Counted from the stretch's first letter, positions 8,837 through 19,477 are shown. The stretch: DNA of 64,000 nucleotides from Clostridium hydrogeniformans DSM 21757 (GCF_000686705.1 NZ_JMLJ01000008.1:186001-250000), one strand, 5' to 3'. The notes: a model not told the origin generated them from the letters alone. Made by a program: numbers and translations.

Positions 8837-11164
8837 ATGTGGAAAAAGAAAATTGCCCAGAAAAAGATTCAGTTTATTCTAATATCTATTATTTTAATGG
8901 TATCTTCATCTATATTTGCAACATCTATAAGTTTTACAAGTACAGTTTCAAAACATACTGAGAACTACTATAAAGGAGAGAATATAAAGGATATTGTAGT
9001 TCAAACTTATAATGAAACTATTCTATCAAAGATTGAGAATTTTATAAAAGAAAAAGAACTAGAAGAAAATGATATAAGATATGCAAAGGGACTTATGATA
9101 GATAGACAAGTATTTTTAGATGATAAAAATCTCGGCTTAGGAATGGCTAATTTAGTAACTTATGAAAGTGAGAAAAAGCATCCATGGGATGTGGTAATAA
9201 CTAAAGGGGAGAAAAGAAATACTCCAAGTGAAGGCAGTATTTGGGTAACTAATATTTTAGCTGATGATAAAAATTTAAATATAGGAGATAGAATAAGGAT
9301 AAAAGATGGAGAAAACTATAAAAGTTTTAAAATATCGGCTTTAGTAAATGATTCTTTAACACCAAGTTCTTTGACTTCTTATAATAATCTATATATAAAT
9401 AATGAGGATTATAAGATTTTTAATAATCCTATGAAATCTAAATATATTGGATATGATTCATCTAAAGAGGGTAATGATGCAATATTAGAACTTACTTCTT
9501 ATATAGGGGGTTCTGTAGAAGGGATTATATATGATAAGTGGATTACTATTTTTTCAGCAAATGCTACCAGTATAATTACAGGGGCTATAGGTATGAGTAC
9601 AGCAATGTTAATCTTTATTTTATCCATTATAATAATAAGATTTATTTTATGGAATAACATTTTAAAGGAGTATAAATCTATAGGGATATATAAATCTTTA
9701 GGATTTACCTCAAAGAAAATAAGAAATATATATTTGAAAAGTTACGGGATAGTTGGAATTATAGCTATAAGCCTTGGAAGCTTTTTAAGTATAACTCTTA
9801 TAAATTATATGGTAAGGATATCTGTTAAGTATATTGGTATATATATAAGTGATGTAAGTAATACTGTATTTATAGGATTAACAATAGTTCTAATGAGCTT
9901 TATATTAATGGCTAATATATCTTTCTTGCTTAGAAGGTTAAGAAAGATAAAGCCAGTTGAGGCATTAAGAATTGGAGTAAATTCATCTAAAGAAAAATTT
10001 AAGAAATCTAAGATTGAAGATGCATTTTCACCTCTTTCTATGGCTATAAATGATATCTTTAAATATAGAAAGCAAAACTTAATTATAGTTATGGTGTTGT
10101 CCTTTGTAATGTATCTTTCATCCTTTTTAGTTACTGTAAATTACTCTATGAATAATGCAGAATATAATGCATGGAATATATTTGGAATATTGCAAGGGGA
10201 TATTACAATAGATTTTCCTACAGGAGATAGTTCTTATAATAGAGCCCTAGATGAGATAAAGAAGGATTCAAGAGTTTTAGGGGTAAGAGAATCCTCAATA
10301 GATATAGGTAAAGCTGTATATTTAGACATTTCTAAATACAATATACAAAATGCTCAAGTTGCTACTAGTTTATATGATAATTATGATAATAGAGAAGGCT
10401 TTAATGTATCTATTCTAGAAGGAAGAAATCCAAAATCTAAGAATGAAGTTGCTGTTACAGATAAAATTTTAAAGGGTGCTAAATTATCTATTGGAGATTA
10501 TATTAAGGTGAAAATATTAGGAGAAGAAAAGTCACTACTTATAACTGGTAGATATGCTAGTATGATTTCAAATAACCATAGTATGAGAATGACTTTGGAT
10601 GTGATACCTAAGGAAAGTAGAAATAACCTTGATAACCTAAATATTAATGTAACTTTAAAAGATAAGATGGATTATGAAGATTTTAAAAAACATTATAACA
10701 AAAGATATGAAATATCTTCTATGGATATATGTCCAAGTGTAGTTGTCCAAGCTAATAAGTCAGTGGTTGAAACAATTGTGCCAATAACAACAATTATACT
10801 TTTAGGAATATTATTGTTTAGTGTTATAAATATTATAAATATTATAATGATGAATAATACTGATAACAGAAGAAATAATTCTATTATGAAATCTTTGGGG
10901 TTTTCAAATATATATATTCTAAAGAGAACCTTATATAGGATTATCATACTTACAACTATTTCTGCCTTAGTTGGATTTACTTTAAATACAACTATATCAA
11001 AGCCTATGTTTAAAATACTTATGATGGAAATAGATGGATTAATTATTTCTCAGAATCAAGTTGTAATTACCATCTTATTTATATCCATTTTAACTATAGT
11101 TACAACAATAATTACAATGTTTAATATAAAGAAAATATCCACAGTAGAGCTTATGGAAGAATAG
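8837..11164 (+). CDS. ABC transporter permease, FtsX/MacB type
   Basis: The open frame extends to 8807, but GGAGGGG at 8824-8830 places the start at this ATG, giving 775 residues. It has a first membrane helix, a large extracellular domain (about 40-230), three helices forming an FtsX domain (about 240-370), a fourth helix with a second extracellular domain (about 410-640), and a last FtsX domain. This duplicated layout is that of lipid or peptide exporters and bacitracin-type detoxification permeases. The ATPase follows after 11 bp, and a two-component system follows that, the arrangement of self-regulated antimicrobial-peptide response modules. Substrate is unknown. Confidence 0.88.
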   Translation: MWKKKIAQKKIQFILISIILMVSSSIFATSISFTSTVSKHTENYYKGENIKDIVVQTYNETILSKIENFIKEKELEENDIRYAKGLMIDRQVFLDDKNLGLGMANLVTYESEKKHPWDVVITKGEKRNTPSEGSIWVTNILADDKNLNIGDRIRIKDGENYKSFKISALVNDSLTPSSLTSYNNLYINNEDYKIFNNPMKSKYIGYDSSKEGNDAILELTSYIGGSVEGIIYDKWITIFSANATSIITGAIGMSTAMLIFILSIIIIRFILWNNILKEYKSIGIYKSLGFTSKKIRNIYLKSYGIVGIIAISLGSFLSITLINYMVRISVKYIGIYISDVSNTVFIGLTIVLMSFILMANISFLLRRLRKIKPVEALRIGVNSSKEKFKKSKIEDAFSPLSMAINDIFKYRKQNLIIVMVLSFVMYLSSFLVTVNYSMNNAEYNAWNIFGILQGDITIDFPTGDSSYNRALDEIKKDSRVLGVRESSIDIGKAVYLDISKYNIQNAQVATSLYDNYDNREGFNVSILEGRNPKSKNEVAVTDKILKGAKLSIGDYIKVKILGEEKSLLITGRYASMISNNHSMRMTLDVIPKESRNNLDNLNINVTLKDKMDYEDFKKHYNKRYEISSMDICPSVVVQANKSVVETIVPITTIILLGILLFSVINIINIIMMNNTDNRRNNSIMKSLGFSNIYILKRTLYRIIILTTISALVGFTLNTTISKPMFKILMMEIDGLIISQNQVVITILFISILTIVTTIITMFNIKKISTVELMEE

Positions 11165-11175
11165 GGGGAGAATTA

Positions 11176-11931
11176 ATGGAAAGGATAATTAAAGTCAGAG
11201 GTTTATGTAAATCATTTATTTTAGGCAAAACATCAAATAATGTATTAAAAAATATTAATTTAGATATATATGAAAAGGACTTTACTGTAATAATGGGGAG
11301 TTCAGGTTCAGGAAAATCTACATTGCTATATTCTATTGGTACCATGGACTACCCTAGTGCAGGTAGCGTTGAGCTTTTAGGAAAAGAGATAAATAATATA
11401 CATGAAAAGGAAGCTACAAGGATTAGAAGTAATGATATATCATTTATTTTCCAAAGTATAAATTTACTTTACGATTTAACTGTAAAAGAGAATATTACTT
11501 ATTGTGGCTACTTAAGTAATAGAAATAAGAAAGAGGTAAATAAAAGAACAGATGAATTATTAGAAAGGTTAGATATAAAGGATATAGAAAATAAATACCC
11601 TTCAGAAATATCAGGAGGACAGCAGCAAAGGGTTGCAATTGCCAGAGCATTAATAAATAGCCCTAAGGTGATCTTTGGTGATGAACCTACAGGAGCCCTT
11701 AATTCTTCAACTGGGGCTAAGGTATTAGATATACTTACAGAATTGAATGAAGAAGGACAATCTATAGTAATGGTAACCCATGATTTAAAGGCAGCATCAA
11801 GAGCTAGTAGATTAGTCTATTTAAAGGATGGAAGAATTGATGGGGATTTATCCTTAGGAAGATATAATGAAAAAGATTCAGAGAGTAGAGAAAAGAAAAT
11901 CTTTGAATTTATAAAAAGTAGAGGATGGTAA
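11176..11931 (+). CDS. ABC transporter ATP-binding protein
   Basis: This 251-residue protein is the MacB/LolD/BceA-like ATPase that powers the upstream permease. It shows Walker A GSSGSGKST (about 42-50), the Q-loop FIFQS, signature SGGQQQR, Walker B GDEPTGAL and the H-loop THD. A tail of about 25 residues follows the ABC domain. SD GGGGGAG precedes the ATG by 6 bp. It is the second gene of a permease-ATPase-RR-HK operon. Confidence 0.93.
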   Translation: MERIIKVRGLCKSFILGKTSNNVLKNINLDIYEKDFTVIMGSSGSGKSTLLYSIGTMDYPSAGSVELLGKEINNIHEKEATRIRSNDISFIFQSINLLYDLTVKENITYCGYLSNRNKKEVNKRTDELLERLDIKDIENKYPSEISGGQQQRVAIARALINSPKVIFGDEPTGALNSSTGAKVLDILTELNEEGQSIVMVTHDLKAASRASRLVYLKDGRIDGDLSLGRYNEKDSESREKKIFEFIKSRGW

Positions 11932-11966
11932 AATAATGTTATAATAAAAGTGGGGGGAGTGAAATC

Positions 11967-12650
11967 ATGGATACGATTTTGGTAATTGAAGATGATAATG
12001 ATTTAGGAAACCTAATAAAAGACTATTTAGAGATAAATGGATTTCATGTATTAAGAGCTAATGATGGTCTAAAAGGTGTAGAACTTGCTAATGATCCTAT
12101 GATAAAACTCATTATTCTAGATATTATGCTCCCACTTTTAGATGGTGTTGAGGTTTGTAAAAGAATAAGAAGAATATCAAAGATGCCAATACTTATGTTA
12201 TCAGCTAAAAGTGGAGATATGGATAAGATACTAACATTAGGAATAGGAGCAGATGACTATATGACAAAACCTTTTTCTCCCATGGAATTAGTTGCAAGGG
12301 TAAAGGCTCATATAAGAAGGTATACTTCATTCTCTAGTGATATACCCTTAGATGTAAAAAAGTTTGGAGATTTGATAGTAGACTCCAAGGGGTACAAGGC
12401 TATATTAAAGGATAAGGAAATATTATTAACCTCTAAAGAATTTCAAATATTAGACTTTTTTACATCTAATCATTCACAGGTGTTTTCAAAATCTCAGATA
12501 TACGAACATGTATGGGGATATAGTGAGTATATGGATGAAAACACCATTGCTGTATACGTTAAAAGGCTAAGAGAGAAGCTTGGAGAATATGGTGAAAAAT
12601 CAATAAAGACAATATGGGGAGTAGGGTATAAGTGGGAAATAATAGAATAA
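11967..12650 (+). CDS. OmpR/PhoB-family response regulator
   Basis: The 227 residues comprise a receiver domain (about 1-118), with phospho-acceptor Asp52 in IILDIMLP, the acidic pair EDD near the start and the conserved Lys in MTKPF, then a winged-helix DNA-binding domain (about 130-225, ending TIWGVGYKWE). It probably controls the upstream ABC exporter. SD GGGGGGAG lies upstream. The sensor kinase gene overlaps its 3' end by 19 bp, indicating translational coupling. Confidence 0.94.
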   Translation: MDTILVIEDDNDLGNLIKDYLEINGFHVLRANDGLKGVELANDPMIKLIILDIMLPLLDGVEVCKRIRRISKMPILMLSAKSGDMDKILTLGIGADDYMTKPFSPMELVARVKAHIRRYTSFSSDIPLDVKKFGDLIVDSKGYKAILKDKEILLTSKEFQILDFFTSNHSQVFSKSQIYEHVWGYSEYMDENTIAVYVKRLREKLGEYGEKSIKTIWGVGYKWEIIE

Positions 12651-14023
12651 AGAAAGGGTATATAGGTAAAAGGGTTGCTATACTCACATGGGCAATATAT
12701 ATCATCATTGTGTTATCTCTCATATATTCTATTTTAATGCTAAATAAAAAGAGTGAAAAAATAGATACATCTAATCCATTAAGAATAGAAACTTCAAATC
12801 AAAGAGATTTAGTTAAAGAAATGTTTAAAGAAAACAATTATTATATGAAGAGTGATTTTTATAATTATGTAGTTATAAATTTAAATGGTGAAGTTATCTT
12901 TTCTTCAATAGATGATTTTGTAAAAGGAGAAAAGATAAATATTGAAACCCAAATAGGGTATGATAATGTGTTTATAAAAAATAATCAAGGGCTAATTAGA
13001 TATAGTACTCCTTTAGTTATTGATGGACTTCAAGAAGGCACTATAATTATAGATTTACCACAAATGGTACTAAAGTATGGAGAGGGAAATAGGGAATTTG
13101 TACCTTTGTGGTTACTTTTATTTTTAATAGGAATATTAATTTTTAAGGTAAATAAATTTGTACAAATTGATATAATAAATCCAATTAGGGAGATTCATAG
13201 TAGTGCAAGAGCTATATTAAATGGAAATTATAATAGTAAAATAATCTATGACTATCATGGGGAAGTTGGAGAGTTCTGTCATGACTTTGAAGCTATGAGA
13301 GACGAAATAAAGCACTCGAAAGAGAAGGAAGAAGAGCTTAAAAGAAATGAAAAAGAATTATTAGCTTGTATTTCCCATGATTTAAAAACACCACTTTCCT
13401 CTATTTCAGGATATATTGAAGGCATACGAGATGGAATTGTAAAAGATGAAGAGGGGATAAAAAGATATTCAAATATTATATTAAAGAAGTCTAAAGAACT
13501 TTCAAAATTAATAGATGATATATTAGAACAATCAAAGACAGAATTAAATGAGATGAAAATGGAGAGAAGAGAGGTATATTTTGATGACTACCTAATAGAA
13601 ACTTTGGAGGATTTATCTATTGATGTAGCTAATTATAATATGAAATTAATTGTTAAAGGAGTAGTTCCAAGGACCTTAGTTTTTATAGATACAATAAGAA
13701 TAAACCAAGTTATAAATAATATTATTACAAATTCCATAAAATACTCTAAATCAGGAGAAAATATTGAAGTTTTAATAGATGAAGATATATCTAAAATTAC
13801 TATAAATATTAAGGATTTCGGAAGTGGTATTGGTATAGAGGATATCCCTTTTGTTTTTAATAAGTTTTATAGAGGAGAAAAGTATAGGAATACTAATATA
13901 CCTGGTTCAGGTCTTGGTCTTTCTATAGCTAAGTATATAGTGGAGTTCCATGGAGGAACCATAAAATGTTCATCTTCCTTTGAGGAGGGGACTATTATTA
14001 GTTTTACCATACCTAAAATATAG
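12632..14023 (+). CDS. Sensor histidine kinase
   Basis: The protein has 463 residues. Helix 1 (about 13-35) and helix 2 (about 156-172) flank an extracellular sensor of about 120 residues. A HAMP region, a HisKA domain with phospho-acceptor His249 in ISHDLKTP and a C-terminal ATPase with N box, DFGSGIG and GSGLGLS follow. It starts at GTG inside the response regulator gene, so both are made together. Unlike BceS-type kinases, it has a real extracellular domain and may sense the ligand itself. Confidence 0.92.
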   Translation: MGNNRIKKGYIGKRVAILTWAIYIIIVLSLIYSILMLNKKSEKIDTSNPLRIETSNQRDLVKEMFKENNYYMKSDFYNYVVINLNGEVIFSSIDDFVKGEKINIETQIGYDNVFIKNNQGLIRYSTPLVIDGLQEGTIIIDLPQMVLKYGEGNREFVPLWLLLFLIGILIFKVNKFVQIDIINPIREIHSSARAILNGNYNSKIIYDYHGEVGEFCHDFEAMRDEIKHSKEKEEELKRNEKELLACISHDLKTPLSSISGYIEGIRDGIVKDEEGIKRYSNIILKKSKELSKLIDDILEQSKTELNEMKMERREVYFDDYLIETLEDLSIDVANYNMKLIVKGVVPRTLVFIDTIRINQVINNIITNSIKYSKSGENIEVLIDEDISKITINIKDFGSGIGIEDIPFVFNKFYRGEKYRNTNIPGSGLGLSIAKYIVEFHGGTIKCSSSFEEGTIISFTIPKI

Positions 14024-14082
14024 ATTTTTAAGAAATATAAAAAGTTTTAAATAATATGAGAAGTAGAAAGTTGGTATAGTTT

Positions 14083-14613
14083 ATGGAAATAATTATTAGA
14101 AAAGAAGATAATGAGGACAATAATAAGGTATATATGTTAATAAAAAAAGCATTTGAATGTGCTGAACATTCAGATGGAGAGGAACATAATTTAGTAAATA
14201 GACTTAGGAAATCTGAAAATTATATTTCAGAACTTTCATTAGTAGCCTTAGATCATGGAATTATAGTAGGACATATTATGTTTACAAAGATAGTTATAGA
14301 AAATAGAGATACAAAACATGAATCTTTAGCCTTAGCACCACTTTCAGTATTACCAGACTATCAAAATAAGGGTATTGGAAGTAAGCTAATCAATGAAGGT
14401 TTAAAGAGAGCAAAAGATTTAGGATACAAATCAGTTGTAGTACTGGGTAGTAATAAATATTATCCACGTTTTGGATTTGAGGAAGCCTTAAAGTTTGGAA
14501 TTAAAGCACAATTTGAAGTTCCAAGTGAGAACTTTATGGCAATTGAACTAGAAAAAAATTCACTTCAATATGTAAATGGCACTGTAGTGTATGCTAAGGA
14601 ATTCTTTCAATAA
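14083..14613 (+). CDS. GNAT family N-acetyltransferase
   Basis: This 176-residue protein has the GNAT fold, with the acetyl-CoA loop in YQNKGIGSKLINEGL (about 94-108) and the C-terminal FGFEEA segment. It resembles the YhbS-like subfamily. The substrate is unknown. It lies 59 bp after the sensor kinase gene. The start ATG is preceded by only a weak ribosome binding site (AGAAAG). Confidence 0.85.
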   Translation: MEIIIRKEDNEDNNKVYMLIKKAFECAEHSDGEEHNLVNRLRKSENYISELSLVALDHGIIVGHIMFTKIVIENRDTKHESLALAPLSVLPDYQNKGIGSKLINEGLKRAKDLGYKSVVVLGSNKYYPRFGFEEALKFGIKAQFEVPSENFMAIELEKNSLQYVNGTVVYAKEFFQ

Positions 14614-15072
14614 TATTAACAATAGGAACTTTATTTAATATAGAAAATAATAGAGAAAAACCTTAAAGTTTCGATAGTTAAAACTAAAAAAGATAAGAAA
14701 AAACAGATAGATAGACTAACGATTAGTCTATCTTATTTTATAAAAATAATAAAACTTGAAATTAAAATATATTAAATATATAATCTATCAATTAAGACAT
14801 AAAATATATTAATGACTAATGTATACAAATTAAATATACTTACATTTATTTTAGGTTATACAGATTTTTATAATAAATTAGTTTCATATAAATTTATATA
14901 GCATCAAAGATGAGGTTACTAAAGTTATATTATAGAATAATAAATTTTTAGAAGTGTAAACTAAAAAGAGTTAAGTTGCTACAAAATTTTATATTTGAAA
15001 AATTCTATATAATATGACTTTTATTTTATGTAAAACACTATATAAAAATAAAAATGAGAAAAGGAGATACTA
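14614..15072. other. AT-rich intergenic region upstream of selO
   Basis: Apart from the terminator near 14709 and the selO ribosome binding site (AAAGGAGA), these 459 bp hold no ORF with a ribosome binding site, no RNA I can recognise and no clear repeat. Confidence 0.5.
14709..14733 (+). terminator. Terminator after GNAT gene
   Basis: AGATAGACTAA (14709-14719) pairs with TTAGTCTATCT (14723-14733) around a CGA loop, followed by TATTTTAT. Confidence 0.7.
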
Positions 15073-16548
15073 ATGAAAGAGAGAGAAGTAATAATAGAAG
15101 CAGGCTTAAATTTAGAAAACACCTATGCTAACCTTCCAAAAATATTTTTTACTAATCAAATCTTAGGACATGTACCATCACCAAAGATAGCAGTATTGAA
15201 TTATCCATTAATAGAATCCTTGGGGTTAAATGCTAAGGCACTACAAAGTGACAATGGAGTAGATATACTTTCAGGAAATAAAATTCCAGAAGGTGCTACT
15301 CCCATTGCTGAGGCATATGCAGGACATCAATTTGGAAACTTTACTATGTTAGGCGATGGAAGAGCTATGCTTATAGGGGAACATATAACACCGAAGGGAG
15401 AGAGAGTTGATATTCAGCTTAAAGGTTCTGGTAGAACTCCATATTCTAGGGGTGGAGATGGAAAAGCATCATTAGGTCCAATGCTAAGAGAATATATTAT
15501 AAGTGAGGCAATGAATGGATTAGGGATTCCTACCACTCGTAGTTTAGCTGTGGTTACAACAGGTGAATCAATAATAAGAGAAACTAAGCTTCCAGGAGCA
15601 ATACTCACTCGTATAGCTGCTAGTCATATACGTGTTGGAACATTCCAGTATGCTGCTAATTGGGGGACAGTAGAAGACATTAGAGCCTTAGCAGATTATA
15701 CATTAAAAAGACATTTTAAAGAGGAGAATTATAGTGGGAATCCATATATTTTCTTACTTAAAGAGGCAATAAAAAAACAAGCAGATCTTATTGCAAAGTG
15801 GCAACTAGTTGGATTTATTCATGGGGTAATGAACACTGACAATATGGCAATTAGTGGAGAAACTATTGATTATGGTCCTTGTGCTTTTATGGATACTTAT
15901 GATCCTAGAACTGTATTTAGTTCTATAGATATTCATGGAAGATATGCTTACTTTAATCAACCTAATATTGCTGGATGGAATCTTGCAAGATTTGCTGAAA
16001 CTCTATTACCATTACTTCATATTAATCAAAATGAGGCAGTTAATATAGCCAATGATGCTATTGCAGATTTTCCTAATCAGTATAAGAATAATTGGATTTC
16101 TGGCATGAGAAGAAAGCTTGGTATCTTTAATGAAGAAGCTGAGGATGAATATCTTATTGAAGGACTTTTAAGCACTATGCAAAAATATGAGGCGGACTAT
16201 ACTAATACTTTTCGTGATTTAACCATTTCTAAGAAAGAAGATATAGCACTATCTGGTACAGTAGAATTTGAGAAATGGTATGATTTATGGCAAGAGAGAT
16301 TAAAAAGACAAGAAAAATCAGAGGAAGATTCAAGAGAACTTATGAAAAATAATAATCCATCAGTAATTCCACGTAACCATAGGGTAGAAGAAGCACTAGA
16401 GGCTGCTGCAGACCAAGGAGACTATAGTGTTATGGAGGGACTTTTAAAGGCACTTTCAAAACCTTATTCATATTCTAAAGAGCAGGATTATTATTCTACA
16501 TTACCTGAGACATCAAGTTGCAAATATAAAACTTATTGTGGAACCTAA
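15073..16548 (+). CDS. selO: Protein adenylyltransferase SelO (YdiU)
   Basis: SelO is a pseudokinase-fold enzyme that transfers AMP to Ser, Thr and Tyr residues of proteins and is tied to redox stress in other organisms. The 491 residues match the family from the start. They include GHQFGNF..LGDGRA, the Lys-containing [18 protein letters not shown] and [24 protein letters not shown], with metal-binding residues. It ends in YCGT; the penultimate-region Cys corresponds to the Sec or Cys near the C terminus of SelO proteins. Here it is a plain Cys codon. SD AAAGGAGA. It stands alone. Confidence 0.93.
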   Translation: MKEREVIIEAGLNLENTYANLPKIFFTNQILGHVPSPKIAVLNYPLIESLGLNAKALQSDNGVDILSGNKIPEGATPIAEAYAGHQFGNFTMLGDGRAMLIGEHITPKGERVDIQLKGSGRTPYSRGGDGKASLGPMLREYIISEAMNGLGIPTTRSLAVVTTGESIIRETKLPGAILTRIAASHIRVGTFQYAANWGTVEDIRALADYTLKRHFKEENYSGNPYIFLLKEAIKKQADLIAKWQLVGFIHGVMNTDNMAISGETIDYGPCAFMDTYDPRTVFSSIDIHGRYAYFNQPNIAGWNLARFAETLLPLLHINQNEAVNIANDAIADFPNQYKNNWISGMRRKLGIFNEEAEDEYLIEGLLSTMQKYEADYTNTFRDLTISKKEDIALSGTVEFEKWYDLWQERLKRQEKSEEDSRELMKNNNPSVIPRNHRVEEALEAAADQGDYSVMEGLLKALSKPYSYSKEQDYYSTLPETSSCKYKTYCGT

Positions 16549-16574
16549 TATAAAAATTAAGATTAATAATTAAT

Positions 16575-16606
16575 AAGGTAAGGGGTTTAATATAACCCCT
16601 TACCTT
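16575..16606 (+). terminator. Hairpin after selO
   Basis: AAGGTAAGGGGTT (16575-16587) pairs perfectly with AACCCCTTACCTT (16594-16606). The immediate T run is missing, so it may be a terminator or an mRNA-protecting hairpin. Confidence 0.6.
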
Positions 16607-16700
16607 GCTCATTATTAATATTTTTATAGTAAGATATATAAATTGATCTTTAGACTTAAAATTCTATCTTTTTTACGTATAGTCATAAAAATATTCTTTA

Positions 16701-17315
16701 TTAAACCAAATCTTCTAAATGTCCAGTATCATTAATACACTTTATAGTTAGGTTATTATTTAAAATATCATACTTTACAATGCTGATGCTGCAATTGTCA
16801 ATCTCTATACCAAATCTCTTATACTGTTCTAAATCTAAAAATTCACATAAAAGTATTGCAATGGTGCCTCCAGAAGTTACTATTACAACATTTTCATATT
16901 GCTGTTTTTTTATATCATCTATAACTTTCATTACTCTAGTGCGAACGTCTTCACCGCATTCGCCATCAGGATAAGGCAAATCTGCTAAATGCTTATGCCA
17001 CTCTTATGCATAATCTTCATCAGTGGTATATCTCTCTTCCATAGTTAATGTATCCCATGAACCCATATTAATCTCTCTTAATTCTTTTTTAATAATAATA
17101 TCTGTGTTTACATAACTGTTTATTATTTTGGAGGTTTCTATAACTCTTTTCAAATCACTTGAGTATATAATATCTATATTATATTTCTGTATTCTCTTTC
17201 CTAATAATTCCGCTTGAATTTTTCCAAATTCATTTAAATCTTTATCAGCAGCACCTTGAAATTTTCCATCTCTATTCAAATTAGTTTGTCCGTGTCTTAA
17301 TAAATAAATATTCAT
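16701..17315 (-). pseudogene. Histidine phosphatase (phosphoglycerate mutase family), interrupted by in-frame stop
   Basis: Read through, this 205-codon frame is one histidine phosphatase of CobC/GpmB type. It starts MNIYLLRHGQTNLN with the catalytic RHG at residues 7-9 and continues to VTSGGTIA with the second His position replaced by Gly-Gly context. A single TAA at 17004-17006 (codon 104) splits it; the frame is identical on both sides (DEDYA, stop, EWHKHLADLPYPDGE). No indel is needed, so this is a point nonsense mutation. The N-terminal half alone lacks the C-terminal active-site part and is probably inactive. A sequencing error is the alternative. Confidence 0.85.
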
Positions 17316-17657
17316 TGACCCACCCCTAAATTAATTTTTTTATTTAAAGTGAACTGTAGTTTCAAGTTAGTAAACATTGGTTTGTAATATTTTATAGTTG
17401 AGAGCTGTGATTATTATACCATATATTGGTTGGAACTTATTTGCTTTGAAGCAAGTTTCCCTAACAGAATAGCGGTATTATTTTTAAGTTCCTTATTACA
17501 ATCACTGTATTCTAGGTTTTAATGACTCTATGACTCTATCTTTTGATGTATATACTATTGATTTTAGGTTATAAAATAATAATGAAGGTTTTAGAGTGTT
17601 TTCCATACATACATGTAATTAGACTTATATTTTAAAATATTTAAGGATGGTGAACTA
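17316..17657. other. Divergent intergenic region with short inverted repeats
   Basis: These 342 bp lie between the broken phosphatase gene and the hexosaminidase gene. GGAACTTA (17431-17438) and TAAGTTCC (17484-17491) form a distant inverted repeat enclosing the small hairpin TGCTTTGAAGCA. I cannot assign a function and see no ORF. Confidence 0.4.
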
Positions 17658-19271
17658 ATGAAAAATAAACCTAATATCCATTGGAAATCTATATCTATAA
17701 GTATGGTGTTTTTAATACTAGTCATGTTTTCCTTTGCTATAAGTTTTAAAGAGATCAATAAAACTAATCCGACTTTTGCGGTAGAGGATGGGAGTAATAT
17801 TATTATTCCAAAACCTTTAAGTTATAAAAAGGGAGAAGGGAAATTTATTCTAAAAAAAGATACTCCAATTTATGTGAAGGGAAACACTGAAGAGGAAACA
17901 GAAGAAATTAATAAAATTGCTGAATTTTTAAAAGGAAAACTAAAACCTTCCACAGGATTTGATTTAAATATTATTAAAGGAGATAATCCTCCACCAGGCA
18001 GTATATATTTAACTACTATAGGAGGAGCTAAAGATAAGGGAAGTGAAGGCTATACAATAATAATAACCCCAGAAAATATTAAAATTATAGCAAATAAACC
18101 AGAGGGTCTTTCAAGGGCAGTGCAAACTTTAAGACAACTATTACCAGCAGATATTGAAAAAAATACATTAGTAACTAATATAGAATGGAGTGTCCCAGCT
18201 GCTACAATAGATGATAAGCCAGAACATGCCTATAGAGGATTAATGATTGACGTGGCTAGACACTTCTTTACTGTAGATGAAATTAAGCGTCAAATAGATT
18301 TAGCGGCACAATATAAAATAAATAGGGTTCATTTACATCTTAGTGATGATCAAGGCTGGAGATTAGAAATAAAGAAATGGCCAGATTTAACGAAGATAGG
18401 AGGAAGTACAGAGGTAGGCGGTGGACCAGGAGGATATTATACTCAAGAAGAATTTAAGGATATAGTTAAATATGCTGCTGAGAGGTATGTGGAAATAGTT
18501 CCTGAATTTGATATGCCAGGCCATAGCAATGCAGCTTTAGCTTCTTATGGATTCTTAAATGAGGATGGTAAGAAGAAACCATTATATACAGGTACAAATG
18601 TAGGTTTTAGTTCCTTTATGACTCACGATGAAAAAACCTATGGATTTATTGAGGATGTAATTAAAGAAGTCTCTGAAATATCACCTTCAAAATATATTCA
18701 TATAGGGGGAGATGAAGCAGATAGTACTAAAAAGGAAGATTATGATTATTTTGTAGGAAGGGTATCTAAAATAGTTGAGAAGTATGGAAAAACTGCAATT
18801 GGATGGGATCCAATTGATACCTCACCTCAAATTAATTCAAGTGTTATACTTCAAAATTGGAAAGATTCCAATGCAGCAGCTAGAGAAAAGAATATGAAAA
18901 TGATTATTTCTATTGCAAAAAAAGCTTATTTAGATATGAAGTATGATGAGAACACTCCATATGGATTAAATTGGGCAGGATATATTCCAGTAGAAACTGC
19001 ATATAAGTGGGATCCTACAGACTATGCTCCCAAGGAATTAGTTCTAGGCATAGAAGCTCCATTATGGACAGAAACAATTGAAGATACTAAGGCTATGGAT
19101 TATATGATATATCCAAGACTATTAGGTTATGCTGAAATAGGATGGACACCTAAAAATGCTAGAGAGTGGATAGAGTATAAGAGTAGGCTAGAAAAACATG
19201 GAGAGAGAATGAAAAATCAGGGAATAAATTACTACAATGATAGTACTATATGGAGAAGTAAAAAGAAATGA
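17658..19271 (+). CDS. Beta-N-acetylhexosaminidase, GH20
   Basis: This enzyme removes terminal GlcNAc or GalNAc, probably from host glycans or chitin fragments. The 537 residues have an N-terminal signal or anchor (about 13-35), a GH20b-type N-terminal domain (about 45-180, ending with the GLSRAVQTLRQLLP signature) and the GH20 barrel. The catalytic pair Asp352-Glu353 lies in HIGGDEAD, and HLHLSDDQGWRLE is also present. No LPXTG or binding modules follow, so it is secreted or N-terminally anchored. SD AAGGATGGTG. Confidence 0.93.
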   Translation: MKNKPNIHWKSISISMVFLILVMFSFAISFKEINKTNPTFAVEDGSNIIIPKPLSYKKGEGKFILKKDTPIYVKGNTEEETEEINKIAEFLKGKLKPSTGFDLNIIKGDNPPPGSIYLTTIGGAKDKGSEGYTIIITPENIKIIANKPEGLSRAVQTLRQLLPADIEKNTLVTNIEWSVPAATIDDKPEHAYRGLMIDVARHFFTVDEIKRQIDLAAQYKINRVHLHLSDDQGWRLEIKKWPDLTKIGGSTEVGGGPGGYYTQEEFKDIVKYAAERYVEIVPEFDMPGHSNAALASYGFLNEDGKKKPLYTGTNVGFSSFMTHDEKTYGFIEDVIKEVSEISPSKYIHIGGDEADSTKKEDYDYFVGRVSKIVEKYGKTAIGWDPIDTSPQINSSVILQNWKDSNAAAREKNMKMIISIAKKAYLDMKYDENTPYGLNWAGYIPVETAYKWDPTDYAPKELVLGIEAPLWTETIEDTKAMDYMIYPRLLGYAEIGWTPKNAREWIEYKSRLEKHGERMKNQGINYYNDSTIWRSKKK

Positions 19272-19330
19272 TTTTAAAATAGTTATATCTTATAGTAGGA
19301 TTTTAATAAAAGAGATACAAAAAGTGAAAG

Positions 19331-19366
19331 GAAATGGCCAAGAATTTAAAACTCGGCCATTCTTTT
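19331..19366 (+). terminator. Terminator after hexosaminidase gene
   Basis: AAATGGCC pairs with GGCCATT across a 15 nt loop, followed by TCTTTT. Confidence 0.65.
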
Positions 19367-19470
19367 AAATTAAGAGATAAATATAAATATAACTTAAAAT
19401 TATCCAATAGAAGATTTTAATGCTAGTTATGCTAAGATTTTTATAGATTATTATTTACTAGAACGGTTAA

Positions 19471-19477
19471 CATATTA
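19471..19477 (+). promoter_or_regulatory. Possible sigma-G minus-10 element of the SASP gene
   Basis: CATATTA resembles the sigma-G minus-10 consensus (CATnnTA) and lies about 50 bp before the SASP start. The minus-35 match (GATTA region near 19446) is poor. Forespore expression is expected from the gene family. Confidence 0.3.

Noticed and set aside
17004-17006. Recoded stop in the phosphatase gene
   Set aside because: The codon is TAA, which has no known recoding in clostridia; selenocysteine needs TGA, and no SECIS-like stem follows.
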